Shown here: positions 13,596 to 25,229 of the stretch, in pieces | How positions within the stretch are numbered: the first letter of the stretch is position 1 | Layout of the letters: each line of letters opens with the position of its first letter | Origin: Gymnogyps californianus | Lineage: Eukaryota > Chordata > Aves > Accipitriformes > Cathartidae | Length of the DNA: 64,000 bases | Assembly: GCF_018139145.2 (NCBI RefSeq) | Contig: NC_059478.1 | Coordinates: 32,673,001-32,737,000, forward strand | Direction: 5' to 3' | Made by a program: the position numbers and the translations under genes | The notes under the pieces: model-generated | What the model saw: the letters and a program-made list of their open reading frames with translations, nothing else | Told to the model about the DNA's origin: nothing | Databases searched by the model: none

Positions 13596-13717
13596 CTGGC
13601 TTTTACATTTGCAAGGCTTCCACATGTCTGCTTCCCCTCTCAGGGTCCAGCAGATGCTCTTCTGTAGGTTGACTGGTCCTCCAAAAATAAAATATGAGCA
13701 CACAAAAAAAAAAAAAA
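13596..13717 (+). pseudogene. Possible 3' end of a retroposed transcript
   Basis: An AATAAA signal at 13686-13691 is followed 12 bases later by a run of 14 A (13704-13717). This is the arrangement left when a polyadenylated RNA is reverse-transcribed and inserted. The sequence before it is pyrimidine-richer than its flanks but has no coding frame I recognise, so any parent gene would be represented only by 3' UTR. The upstream limit is arbitrary and no target-site duplication was confirmed. Chance placement of the signal near an A tract is possible. Confidence 0.25.
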
Positions 13718-13832
13718 GAGAGAGAAAGAAAATTAAAGAGCAGAAAGATTTGGAGGTGATGGGTTGTTTGGGGTTTTTTTTTTGCATTGGTAGGGTTGCA
13801 AGAGGCAAAAAAAAAAAAAAAAAAAAAAAAAA
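13704..13832. repeat. Homopolymer cluster (A14, T10, A26)
   Basis: A14 lies at 13704-13717 followed by GA-rich sequence, T10 at 13774-13783 and A26 at 13807-13832. The inverted T and A runs could pair. Length polymorphism and assembly error are likely here. Confidence 0.9.
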
Positions 13833-15104
13833 GATTGACCAAAGTTGTCAGTAGCCTATTAATAGTTGGCTGGTTAAGTTTGCAAAGACTGCTTAAGAAA
13901 GAAATGGCTGGAAAGTTGCACTTCTGGGAGCAGAGTGTTTAGATTTTGCACCTGTACTTCATAAGGGAAAAAAGATGATCTCATTATGTAAACATTACAA
14001 TAACAATTTTCAGAAATTTTGCTTGGCTCTGCTATTGGTGAGCGCTGGTTCCCTGTAGCGAGGAAAATTTCTCAGAAACTGCTCACCGCATATGATAGCA
14101 AAATAGAATTTGTCTCATCTTTGTGATTTTTCTCTTTACAGCTTGATCAGACGTTGGAAGAAAAATGATTATTTAATTATCCTGCCAAGTTTCTGTAGGT
14201 TGTTATCATATTGTTTCTTGACTTGAAAATAAGTCACAAAAAGGTTGGCTTCAGACTGATGGAACATTGTATGCTGCCTTAAAATGCTGGGAAACTGTTC
14301 TTCCTTAGGGATTTCAAGTTATTTTTTGTTTTTTAAATGATGCCATTCTCCCATTCATAAAGCTTGTCAGCACTCTGCTGTAAACGAGACACCTCAGTAC
14401 ATGAGCAATAGTCCAGTTCAGTAAAGTTTATAGGAGAAATTAGTAAGTAAAATTTCACTGCAAATTTCAGTAGCGTATTTAACGTACAAAAGCCTGAAAG
14501 CAGGATTACAATCAGTTTTAAAAGATACTTCTGTACTCTAACACAGTTGAAGTTGAAAGCATCATCCGCTTCTCAAGGACATAAAAAATAAATAGATGGA
14601 TTAAGGTGCAACACTTAAATGTGTCCCCAATATTTTCAAAATTGCTCTATTTATGTAGCTGTAATGAATAAAATGAAAAAATGGGGGAAATGTATCTAAA
14701 AGTAAGAAATGACTGCCAAGAATTCTAAGTCAAACAAGATTTGCTGTCCCCTCTATTCCATGTACAATTATAAATTCAAAAGGAGTCTTGGGCCTACTTG
14801 TGGGAATAACCTACAAGTATATATATACTTTATATATAAATATACATTTTTTTTTTTAATACATATATATCTGTGGGATGAAAACCAAGCTTCAGTACGG
14901 CGAGAAACAGAATCTTATGTATTATTCCATCAGCTGAGAACTTATCCTAGGGACAAAAAAAACCTTACATTTTTGTGTGTTCAAGGGATACTTTTAAGAA
15001 AGTAGAATTATTTATAAACGAAACTGAGCGCTATTAAAGCCTGGTAAGCCCATGCTTTTAGTCAGGTCAGTTTTTAACAGGGTATGCGTTATCACTATAT
15101 CTAT
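13833..15104. other. Unique AT-rich non-coding sequence
   Basis: No gene seen. Several short A-rich and T-rich words occur, and an AT microsatellite lies at 14.82-14.87 kb. Confidence 0.65.
14816..14870. repeat. AT microsatellite with T tract
   Basis: Interrupted TATA repeats flank a run of T, giving an almost pure A/T segment of about 55 bases. Confidence 0.8.
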
Positions 15105-15194
15105 GGCCCCAATTCCACAAGGCCATGAAGCACACGGTTAACTTTAAGCATCCTTGAAGTCAACGAGACTTATATGCTTTGTTGAATTAGGGCC
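15105..15194. repeat. Short palindromic interspersed repeat
   Basis: The left end ggccccaattccacaagg pairs with the right end tttgttgaattagggcc as imperfect inverted arms. Inside are ttaactttaagca and tgaagtcaacgagact. This matches, from memory, a MITE-like palindromic family widespread in turtles, crocodilians and birds, whose copies read GGCCCCAATTCAGCAAGG at one end and have a TTGACTTCAATGGGACT core. The copy is diverged but nearly full length. It does not encode anything. Confidence 0.65.
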
Positions 15195-16655
15195 TTAGGC
15201 TTCTTGAGATATTAAAAGAATATATCATATTTCTCTCTATTATGCAAAATGCAGGGACCAGACAGTTTGGAAGGTGTTTTGTTTTAACTTTTTGCAATGA
15301 CATTGTAAGTGTCAGAGTCAGGAGTAGGATTAAATTTTGCCCTGCAGATGCTGAAGGTCAGAGTTGCTCTGTGCTATCCTGGGAACGTCAGACTTTCTGC
15401 AAAATGGGTTACTTTAGCACGCGTATTTTCATGTGGTAGGACACTGGAGCAGCATGTTTGAAACGGAAAACACAAAAACACGTGCTCAGCTCAGAGTACT
15501 CAAAATATGTATCTTTGTCCTCAAATACATAGGGGCAAGAGTACCTTCATGCCCTAACATATTGCACAAGCCCCAAGAAACTCAGAAACTAGCACTGAGA
15601 AAGTATAAGCCAGAAAATGCCACTATCTATTTTTATAGTTTTATTATCATTTTACCATTGACACATTTCTTAAGAAGGTTTTGAAGTGTTCTGCGGCCCC
15701 TGTTTGTCAGATCACATAGAGTTATGTCACTTGTCCAAGCTTGGCCAAAACAGACAAGGACTTTCCAGTCTGGGAAGGAGGCTGGGAGAGAGGAATAAAT
15801 ATTGCACTGCATAAAATCTAAACCAATGCAAAAAAAGAAGAAATAGCAAACGCTGTTTGCATATCTCACAAGACTGCAGTTAAAGGCACCTAAAGAAGTT
15901 ATCAGGCAGCTAGTTTAAAATAAAGAAAATGATTTTTTTTTTTTTTAATATACATATGTGATAGATGAGGTAGAGGTGATAAAAGGTAATAAAACGTACT
16001 TGGGGTGGACATGCTATGAAACTCATGAAAATTCTTTGTTGTTAAACAACACTAAATCTATTCACAAAGAGACAAGCTCAGGCTATCATATTTTGGAATA
16101 AATGATCTATTCATCCATCCTTTTATACCAAGTGAACTGCTGAAATAGTGGTGAATACTGCTTTGCAGAAGGACTAACACAGAAAAGATGTATTCAAACA
16201 ATAGATCAATGTATCATTCCTTACACCAAAATAATAAAAGTTGTTCAGCCACATATCTCTAAGATTCACGCTTCAGTTTTGTCTGTAAATGAGTGGATTC
16301 CCCTAACGAGGTAGAGTCTGATTTTCACTCTTGTTAGGTAACTCCACAAAAATAAATACACTTAGAGCAAATATCAAGAAAAAAAATCCCTATAATAAGA
16401 ATTAACAACTCTTGGACCTCTCTTCCATAGGAAATAACAGCTGCTTCTTTTGAGTTCTTACAGTACTGTTAGTTTAATTGTAGGACAAAATCTTGCCTCA
16501 GCAGCAAGGAGCGAATGGAAGACAAAGACTCCTGTGTATGACCAGTCTTCGTGGTGGAAACACTGACAATTGAAAACAGAACAACTACTAGAAGGGAAAA
16601 GCCTTAAAATGGCAGCATAAAACTGAATAATCTCAACCAAACCATATCAAAGCTA
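15195..16655. other. Unique non-coding sequence
   Basis: No gene is supported. Open frames reach about 83 codons only. A T tract lies at about 15.93-15.95 kb. Nothing else stands out. Confidence 0.65.
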
Positions 16656-16659
16656 AAAC

Positions 16660-16745
16660 CTATTCAAATTAATTTCTCAGGAGGTTGGACTAGACAACCT
16701 TCAAGCAGGAACCTGCTTCATTTTATGGATATGAAGTAATATAGT
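16660..16745 (+). mobile_element. CR1 LINE 3'-end fragment
   Basis: The words gaggttggactagacaacc and then attttatggatatg reproduce, with changes, the conserved 3' end of CR1 retrotransposons: the GGTTGGACTAGATGACC block followed by decayed ATTCTATG-type terminal repeats. Only the tail is recognisable, as is usual for 5'-truncated CR1. The orientation is plus. CR1 is the dominant LINE of birds and other sauropsids, so this helps place the organism. Confidence 0.6.
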
Positions 16746-18628
16746 TCCTTCTCCTGGTTCCAGGGTGACTGAACTAAAAGATGGGGCTGCAAAGCCATTG
16801 GGATACTCTTCCTGAGGTGGCTTCGGTATCTCAAGAGCTCTACACAGGCAATACCTGACATTTGCTCTTGTCAAAGTGACCAGAAATCGGTCATTTGACA
16901 GCAAGCCAAATAAATAAATACTCTGATTCGCACCCAAATATATATTCCAATCTCACTTTTTTTAATTTTACTTTTTTCATGGGCATCAGCCCTTAAAACT
17001 GACCAATTGAGCCCCCAACTTCTCTGAAGTTTGAAAGCTTGTAGGAAGTTTAGTCCACAGCCGCACATCTCTCAATGAGAACAATGAGGGAGGACACTCA
17101 ACTTGACAGCTAGGGCGCAAAACTCCCATTCTTTCCTTAAACACAAAAATGATGAAAACATTTATTATGAAACATATTTTCCATTACTGTATTGTAGAAT
17201 GTAAACAAGTTCTCATGACATATGGGGCCATGTGTTTCCTTAAAGAGGTGTTATGTATGTCAGAAGCAGCATATGTACCGTGTGATACAGCTACCACCAT
17301 GGTAAGCATTTGTTATTGCCTAGTGAACAGGTGCATAAAATCCCCATGTAAACAGATGTCATAGCTGCACTGACATCTCTTACTCATGTCTAGTCCTGCA
17401 GGAAAATGAGGGGGTTTGTTTCCCCCTCTTGGGTGTTCAATGTGGATGGCCTAGGCTTGCGTATTTGCATCTTCCCGCTTTCACGGATGTATCTCCCTCT
17501 TGATTGCACAGCGGCTTTTAGAAGGAAAAATCACCCAAAGAACTGTTTTCTCTAAGAGACTCCATGGTAATGCTCTTTCCAGAAGTCTCCGTACAGGCAC
17601 TGTTGACATGCACATCCAGTTAAAGAAACTAACTCAATACAAAGAGTCCTGAAAGGCACAACCAGATTTTCTCTTGATTTGTCTCTTAGCCCCTAGAAGA
17701 CAACTTTTCCCCATTAAAAAAAAACCATAAAAAATCATGGGCAATTCAAGTTGAGCCCATTAGAAAAACTCAAAACATATTGAAACACTGGGAGGATGTC
17801 TGACCACCACTCTTTAAAGTCTCAATTTGCAAGGTGATGCTCGCAGGCGGAGTAGCTTGGCCAGGTGGGACACAACAGATCTCACTGGGAGTCTTTGCAT
17901 GGCCAAGAATCCCTGCAGATGGAGGCAACCCAAACTCACTCTGCTCTCATGAGAACATTGTCTTTCCCCACTAGTGATCTCAGAGTTACCTGCACGTCTC
18001 ATGAGCTCCCAGTGCCATTAGATTGACATGCCTTACAGAGCGCGACCCTTAATTACCAGGTTGCTTTGGCGAGAATGACACAGAAGCTTGCAGAACCGTT
18101 TGTACTAACTCCTCGAACCCTTTAAAAGACTCCTGGGTAACATAAGGACTAAACATAAATATGTCATTTCCTATTATCAAACATATGCATTCAAATCAGG
18201 GAAAAAGTCTCAAAAGCTAAGTGTGGTATAGCTTCACGCAAACATGTAGGGGCTTATGTGCCAGATCTGGCTCTTTCTTTCTCACACCTTCTTTTAAACC
18301 GAGCTATCTGCCAGAACTTTTCAAGGTAAGCCAAGGCTGTGGCTCTCTGCTGTTCTCAGACGTGGTCAGATTTGTGCTTGTCCTTGCCTAGTACATATTA
18401 AAATAATATTTTTTCCTCCCTTTCACCCTTCCAGAGCAAAGTAGTCTGGTTTTGCTCACATACTAAATTTTTAATGCATTTTTCATTTTAAATTCCTTTA
18501 GCACAGTTTCTGTGGTTCTCTTTGCCTTCCTTTCTTCCCCACTCCCCTTAGCCATGGTTTGTTGCACAAAAGAAAAAGCCATTCTCACAAAATTATGAAA
18601 AAAGAGAGGACATTATGATCATGAATCT
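16746..18628. other. Unique non-coding sequence
   Basis: No gene or clear repeat. Small open frames up to about 70 codons lie on both strands without splice support. Confidence 0.65.
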
Positions 18629-18700
18629 GGGCCTGATCCAAAGCCCACTGGAGACAAGGCTATTCTTTGCATTTATTTCAACAGGCTTTGGATCAGTCAC
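18629..18700. repeat. Short palindromic interspersed repeat (second family)
   Basis: Perfect 12-base arms tgatccaaagcc (18634-18645) and its reverse complement ggctttggatca (18684-18695) enclose about 38 bases. The left flank reads gggcc. This is the layout of a known sauropsid palindromic element whose copies begin GGGCCTGATCCAAAGCCCA. The inner part is more diverged than the arms. It could form a stem-loop if transcribed. Confidence 0.7.
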
Positions 18701-20302
18701 TCCCTCAACAAAAGTCTCTCAGCATATATCATTTAAGTTATTAACCATGGCAGGCTTCTTTCCAGTGAAATGCAGTATGGGTGGCACCAGCTAACCTACT
18801 GCAGAGACACCGCAAAAAATGTATATGGTAAATCTGAGCGTGCTCAGCACCTTATTTACGGCAATTTCTGATAGAGCAGCCAGGCTAATCGATGTCCATA
18901 AATCCTGGCCAAAGAGTGTGGACTGGTTACAAAAGCACCAGCCTGCAGGAGCTGATGTGTGCAGCAGAAACAGCATGGGCGCAGGACATGGCCCCGTTCA
19001 GATGATCTGGCGGAGAACATACCATTTTTTAGCTTCCTTGGGGTTTCTATGGATTGGTAATGACAAACCACAGTGGAGCGGGAGCCTGTCCTTTATAGAA
19101 AACGTCCTGCGAGCCCCGTCGTGCTGGCAGAGATGAGCCAATGCAGTGAAAGGAGTGGAGCACAAGTCAAGGAGATGGAAGGTAAATCTGCTGGGGAACC
19201 ACCTGGGAGAAATGGGCTGAGAGGGGGAACATGTCCTTCCATGAAGAGACACGCATATAGGAAGGAAGGAAAAAAAAGAGGGAGTCTGAACATAACTAGA
19301 GGGACGGATTGAAAAAGCTCCCTTTATCCAGAAACAAGGATGCCTCTTGCCCCACTGCTTCCTTAAGCAAAACCACCTAACACCATTACAAATCCCAGCC
19401 AAAACGCTCCTGTCTGAAACAGGGAACGTCTGATGCTCAAGGTAGGTCAGAGCAGCAGAGAGCAAACTTTCCTGATGCCTTCAACAGCCCCCGCAGAAGG
19501 CATCAAAACTTAATCAACTCATCCACGTGCTCAGAAATGCCAGGCATTAACAAGTTGCTCCATGCCGGTGCAGAGGCATTAACCGACAGCACATGTATTA
19601 GCACCCCACACCCCATCATCTGCAGAGACCTCAGTGGGATCCTGTGATACGGGCAAGAGGCACTGCTCTGCCAGCTGCTCTCAGCTCGGGGCTTAAACTG
19701 TGCCGAGGAGGGAAGGGGACGGTGGTGCCCTTGGTCAGGTACAGACTTCAGGCTTTGCAACAATCCTCCCACCTCTAGCAAGTCCTGCGCTCTGACTTTA
19801 ATGCTGTCCAGGCGACCGCATCAGCCAGCTCTCCAGGCAAGCATGAGGAAATCCTCCCTTTTTCATTTCATACTCGTATACAGTCATAGTGCTGAAAAAA
19901 GAAATAAATGAAAATCTTACCTTCTTGCAAAAAGATGCGCAGGATTTATGAAAGCTGAATTGAAGGGACTCAAAAGACATAAATCAAAAGACTGCCCTTT
20001 TCAGAGCAGTAGCTCAGGACATGGAAGATACAGTTTCATGTTCTTGCACTGCTAGAAATGTTCTTACCTGGTCCTGATCAAGATATTTCATCGCATCACT
20101 CCCAACCTGTAAAGTGGAGCATTAGCACTTCTAAGGGGTAGTGTACAGTGCTGCACAGTTAGCATCATCGACTGCACAGACTGCCAGCAAGCATTGCTGG
20201 TTTGGTTGCAGATGTGGAGCTAGAGGTGGCAGAAAGATCTCTTCCCTGGCCGGGGGGGGTCTGATCCCACCCCAGCCGACTACCTTCACTCACCTCTTAT
20301 TT
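18701..20302. other. Unique non-coding sequence, locally GC-richer
   Basis: Open frames of 105 codons (plus, 18.82-19.14 kb) and 155 codons (minus, 19.00-19.47 kb) overlap. Neither shows a domain, a credible start or splice signals. I treat both as chance frames in a stretch less AT-rich than average. A purine run lies at 19.26-19.28 kb. Confidence 0.55.
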
Positions 20303-20430
20303 CTGGTAACATCTCCGATTTTTTTTTTTTCCAGGAACATCTCTCAGCCAAGGACTGACCTGATCTGACACGGCTGAGCTGGAGATCAGACGAGATCACA
20401 GCCTAGAGCCAGTGGTACAGCTGCAGGCTG
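20303..20430 (-). pseudogene. 5S rRNA-derived pseudogene or 5S-headed SINE relic
   Basis: On the minus strand the segment starts near 20430 with gcctgcagctgtaccac, comparable to the 5' end of vertebrate 5S rRNA (GCCTACGGCCATACCAC). It then has an exact 14-base match GATCTCGTCTGATC (20384-20397), part of the conserved internal control region, and ggtcagtccttgg against GGTTAGTACTTGG, then gagagatgttcctgg. A run of 12 A (20319-20330 as T on plus) follows. It is either an expanded A stretch inside the 5S 3' part or a retroposition tail. A weak tcggagatgttacc word after the run could be the remaining 3' end. Many substitutions make it non-functional as rRNA. A 5S-derived SINE is the alternative. 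Confidence 0.6.
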
Positions 20431-21886
20431 TAGCAGGATCCGTAGTACGCCCTGGGATTGGGGAAACGTCCTCCTTTCTCCCCTGCTTCCTTGCGTTGCC
20501 TTTCCAACATGCTAAGCACTGCTGCGGCAGAGAGAAAACACAGTCTGGTGAGTTACAATGATATTTACATTTCAATTATTTAAATACCATTAAGAGATGC
20601 TCTACAGCCATTTCCCAAGGAAGTTTTCCACAGCCCTTATTTCTGAGCAAAGTAGCAAGTTACTCTTCAAGTCTGAGCCCAAATGAGAAAAATAACCATC
20701 ACATCCATATAGGCCCATCATTCTCCTCATTCCCTGATCACTTCGTTTAGTGTGAACAAAACCACCTTTAACTGATACCAGGAGCCTTTTAAAACAGTAC
20801 TTTTTAGATTCTATCAAACCTGAAGAGAAGATCTAAAATTAATATTAAAAATTCCCCTCTGCGCTGCCTCTTTGAATTCGCATATCCTTCTTGAGCTGTC
20901 CTGGTCTCTCCGGGAACATTTTCATTGTGAAAAATAGATTCCTCCATTTTTCTTTGTGGCAGGAAAAATCTTTGGAAAATCAGTGACTGGAACAAATGAA
21001 GGGATTCATCCCAAGATCGGTTCTGTTTTCCATCCCTCCTCTCAACCAGGAATGAGCAGCAGGGTTGGGACAGGCGGATGCAGAGCATAAGGGGACTTTT
21101 AACTCAATGTTCAGTAGATACTGAGGCAGCACAAAGGAGAGAAGACATTCTTTCAGAGGAGTGAGATAACTTCTGGTCACAGCACTGACTCAGTTTTTAC
21201 ACTTTAAGATAGGGATAATGTAATTGCAAACTTCTCTTAGAGTTACTAAAGAAAACTGGCTAAGTGAGTGCTAGGCTTCTTTTTAGATCCAGAAATCGGA
21301 TCCTGGAATGGGAACTTTTAGGACAGGGATTTTTTTTACATTAGTTATGTGCACCTCTGCTTGCCCCTTAGGGTCTTTAGGCAAGACACAGTAGAAATAA
21401 TAGCAAAAAATGCAAATGAACCAGAAAGCAGACGATCTGCAAACTGTTTTGCCATTATAAAGCAAAAAGTAAATGGGATAAATAGTGGAATGTGTTAGAT
21501 ACTGTAAAGTTCATAAACTAAAAATTATTAGGAAGATGGAAGGATGGAAAGCCAGATACCCTCCCTGTTAGTTAAGAGCTGGCTTTCAAGGGGGAATGAA
21601 AGTATTATGATATATGGTAAACCATGTTGTATCACCCAAAGTCTATTAAAATGTAGTTCCAGGGTCCAGATTTTATCTTCCTCCATCGTTGCCGGTGTTT
21701 GTTTTTGTAGAGCCTTGACTTGCTACATAATGCCACTACTGATCAGGGTCCCTTGAGAAACTCGATTCCTCTATTTTATTTTTATAGTTTTCTCTGGTGA
21801 TCAATTTCTGAAAACATATTTCAGCCTTTCAATTTGTAGCACGTATTGCATTTCACATGGCATGGGAAGCAAAAATGTATTACTTT
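20431..21886. other. Unique non-coding sequence
   Basis: No gene or recognised repeat. Open frames are under 95 codons. Confidence 0.65.
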
Positions 21887-21923
21887 GGGGGGGGGAGGGT
21901 GTCTTATTTCCCCTCCCCCCCAC
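21887..21923. repeat. G9/C-rich inverted repeat (strong hairpin)
   Basis: A run of nine G, then aggg (21887-21899), is followed about 11 bases later by a C-rich tract containing ccctccccccc. The 11-base arms are perfectly complementary. The tract could also form a G-quadruplex or triplex structure. Confidence 0.8.
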
Positions 21924-22429
21924 CTCCCATATTTAACTAAATCATTTCTTTTTCAGCTGAGCAGCATTACAGTGAGGTTTTGCTGTGTTGCCACAGTTTC
22001 TAGCCTGGTAAGGCTGAGACAACACAGGCCAGACTGCTGACAGCTTCACCGACCACGGCAGGACTTCACCGCGCTTCTCCCAGACAATGAATGATCCAGT
22101 ATCCTGATATTTCACAGTACCATTACCCCATTAGCTTCAACTGGGGTACGTTGACAGCAAACTGAAGAAAGTGTGTTCTACTTCAGTTTTTTGATGGTTG
22201 ATTTGCACCCCATGCTGTGATGAAGTGCTGGATGCTGATATGCATCAAATCAAACAGCGGAGAGGTAAAGCTGCATGGCAGCTTAAAAAAAAAAAAAAAG
22301 TAGGAGAAATAAAAGAGAAATAAGTGATCCTTCATTTCCAAGGACTTCCGTGTCTTGTCTTTCCAGAAGATTGCTACAGCTAGCTCAATTATTACTTTCC
22401 TGGGATGTCTTGTTTGTTTCCACCAGACG

Positions 22430-22970
22430 GAAGTAACATAAAATTATGTAAATTAGCTTTCTTGAAGTAAAGAATCATGGACCAGTCAATAATGTTTATG
22501 CATTAAGAAAGGGCAGCTCCTCCTGGAAGAAATAACACAGGGAGCCGATCATAAGTAAACATTTCTAAACAGACAAAGGGCTGGTCCCTGCAGCACAATA
22601 TATTATCATATTTCCACATAATTAGTTTGTTTTCCACTTGAAATCAGAAAACGATTCGACATTGCATTCTGTGCCTCAGGATGGTGCATACAGTACAATT
22701 CTCATGTGCAGGTTCATATGTTGAATAATTAGTAAGAATTAATCTGTTGAAATTAAAGTTTGGAATATTATAGAACTCATGAATAGTGCATGGAACAATC
22801 AAGTAAATTAAACCAGAAACAGAATTTAAGAAGCCAGACAATAGCAGATGACTGCTGGCAATCTGTTTTTTAATCAGTGCATTACAAGCCAGAGGGATGA
22901 ATATTGTTACTGGCTTTGGAAAATAGTGTAAAATGTTAGCAGGCACAATAAAGAAGACTTACTAAGTAAG
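22430..22970. promoter_or_regulatory. Possible conserved non-coding element (homeodomain-site rich)
   Basis: The stretch is AT-rich without being simple repeat. It carries several TAAT-core words, including attagttt and aataattag, and atgcatta-type words, and has no long homopolymers. This texture is typical of deeply conserved vertebrate developmental enhancers. No comparative data are available here, so the call is only a suggestion. The 100-codon minus-strand frame inside it (22.64-22.95 kb) looks non-coding. Confidence 0.25.
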
Positions 22971-25229
22971 CACATTTTTATTGTATTTGTTAGAGAAGGA
23001 CACTTCAAAAGGACCTGCTAACTTAGACATATATCTGCTCTCCAGGATGCTCAGATCAGAAAAGATTGGACTTACGGAAGGTCCTGTACTTCTGGTCTGC
23101 ACTGCAAGCACACTAAGGACTTCCGAGAGCTCCATCTCTGTCCGTTTTAAAGTTGTATTTGCCTATCTGGAGCCAAAAATGTGTGAGTTTCTCTTTAGGT
23201 TCTTTAAAAGTAACAACTGAGTTGCTATAAATCTCAGGCAGCGTGAGTCCGGTGTAGTGATTTCTCATTTTAAGAATTCAGAACAGTTATGCCTTAGTTC
23301 AATTTTATTTTAAATCCATCTAACCATTATAAAGATTTTAATTTTTTGCTTGCTTTACTGTGAAGAAAACACTGGTCATGTCTTAAAAAAAATCAGAGCA
23401 GTCAGAAATCCTGTGAAGACTAGGTTGATTCATGCTGAAACGTACATATTCCTTCCCTTGAAGAGAAGAGCTTTAAATCTACATGCACACTTGACTTTTT
23501 CTGTTCTGTGTGATCCTGTTAAACTGGAAGAGGTTTCCAGATCTATTTGAAAAATGGCCACTACAGTTAGCTGAAACTTCAATCTTGAAAATGAATGAAT
23601 GGAGCTGGTCCAGTACATTGGCTCTGGACCAGTCTTTAAAATACAGCAGAACAATGAATAACTGAATTCACAGCCAGCTGGTATCATAGTTGGGCAGTGA
23701 AAGTGTCAAAATATTAGTGACTTTTTTACATTTGTCAAAATCATTGCCAATATGGGAAGCATGGGCAGCTTGCAAATGTGAATCTTACACCAAAATAGTT
23801 TTAAAATCTTGCCTTAAGAATGTGAGTGCAGTTCCTGGTTTTATATCACCCATCACAGGAAAGGCGGAAGAGAATAAAATATCTTTTACTTAGAAGATAA
23901 AAGCTATTATTGATTTATCATCAAACATCAACTACTAATGTGGTTGAGTGGTGCTATATGCCCTGCAGTAATAATGGATCAACCGGCATTTCTGTGTCGT
24001 CTTTTCTGGAGTCTAACGAGTCCATTCAGTCATTTCTAGAATGTAGCATGTAAGGTCCCCATGCAGGGTAAGTATAAAATTTATATCTGTATCTACATAG
24101 GCACACATACTCACACAATGTGAAGGAGAAGGAAGCAGAGTTTGGCCATGTTTCAGTTACAGGAGAGAAAAAGAAAAATAAACATATGTTAGTGGTGTCT
24201 GACACATCTTTCTGCTCCAATAATTCGAAAAATGTTTGTTTTATTTTTAAAACAAAATTTTGCTGGCATTCACTGGATGCTGCAGTTGAGATACTTTCAC
24301 TCTTTTTGAAAGAAAAAAACCCTGCATGACCGAGTTACTCCACTGCAGCAGAACAGAAAGTCACTGCACTTGTGCACTGAGTTTATTCTCCAGCAAGATG
24401 CTCTTCGGGATTTTTAGTGTCTGCTCACTTCTTGCTGCGTACTTCTTTACCCTCATTGACACGGATCTGTTCAGGTATCAGGACTTCAAAGGGGCTACAT
24501 AAATTATCCTTCCCATGATGATGTACATGGCAGCCTAGGACCATTCAAACCAAGACCTGTCTGTCATTGAACATAATGGATTTTCACAGAGAGTTTTGGA
24601 GACCTGAATCCACTGACAATTTATTGACGATCTCTAAAGGCCTGATGTGCAAAATGTGTGAACAATTAACTCTTGTGACCAGCTATATTAGCATCTATGG
24701 AAGCAATCACTGAGCTAATGAACTTACAAACTGCAGCACTCCATCACGGTCAGAGAGATTTGTGGAAGGACACTGCAAAACTCCCACTGACGCATCTGAG
24801 CCACAAATCAAAACGCAAGTTTTAAAAGAACAGGACGTACCTCCGATTTTTTTTTTTCATTAAAAAAAGACTCATTTCAAAGGCAAACAAACATATCTAT
24901 ATGTGGAGGTATACTTTGTATAAGTAAATTCATTGCAGACATTAAGAGAAGCTTTTTACTCTCTCTGCCCCCAAATACCTAATCTATTGCTTTTTTTTTT
25001 TTTCCCTTTGGAATTCATTAGTTAAGTGAATAATCTCTTTATGTTCCTTTATTAGTTTTATACTGAAAAACAGGAGCCTCTGCTATTTCCCCCTGCTCCT
25101 CTGCAATGCTCTTGTTTCAGCAAAGTAAGGTTTGAGCTGGAAAGTTTCCCTAAGAAGATTTTAATTTCTCATCTTGTCTGATGCAAAGTAAAGAGTATGC
25201 CAAGTGCCACTGACCTTAACTCTCCTGAA
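22971..25229. other. Unique non-coding sequence
   Basis: No gene seen. T tracts occur at about 24.85 and 24.99 kb. Open frames reach 85 codons only. Confidence 0.65.

Noticed and set aside
18998..19465. 155-codon minus frame
   Set aside because: Composition is rich in S, P and C with overlapping frames on the other strand. No domain or start context was found, so it is likely chance.
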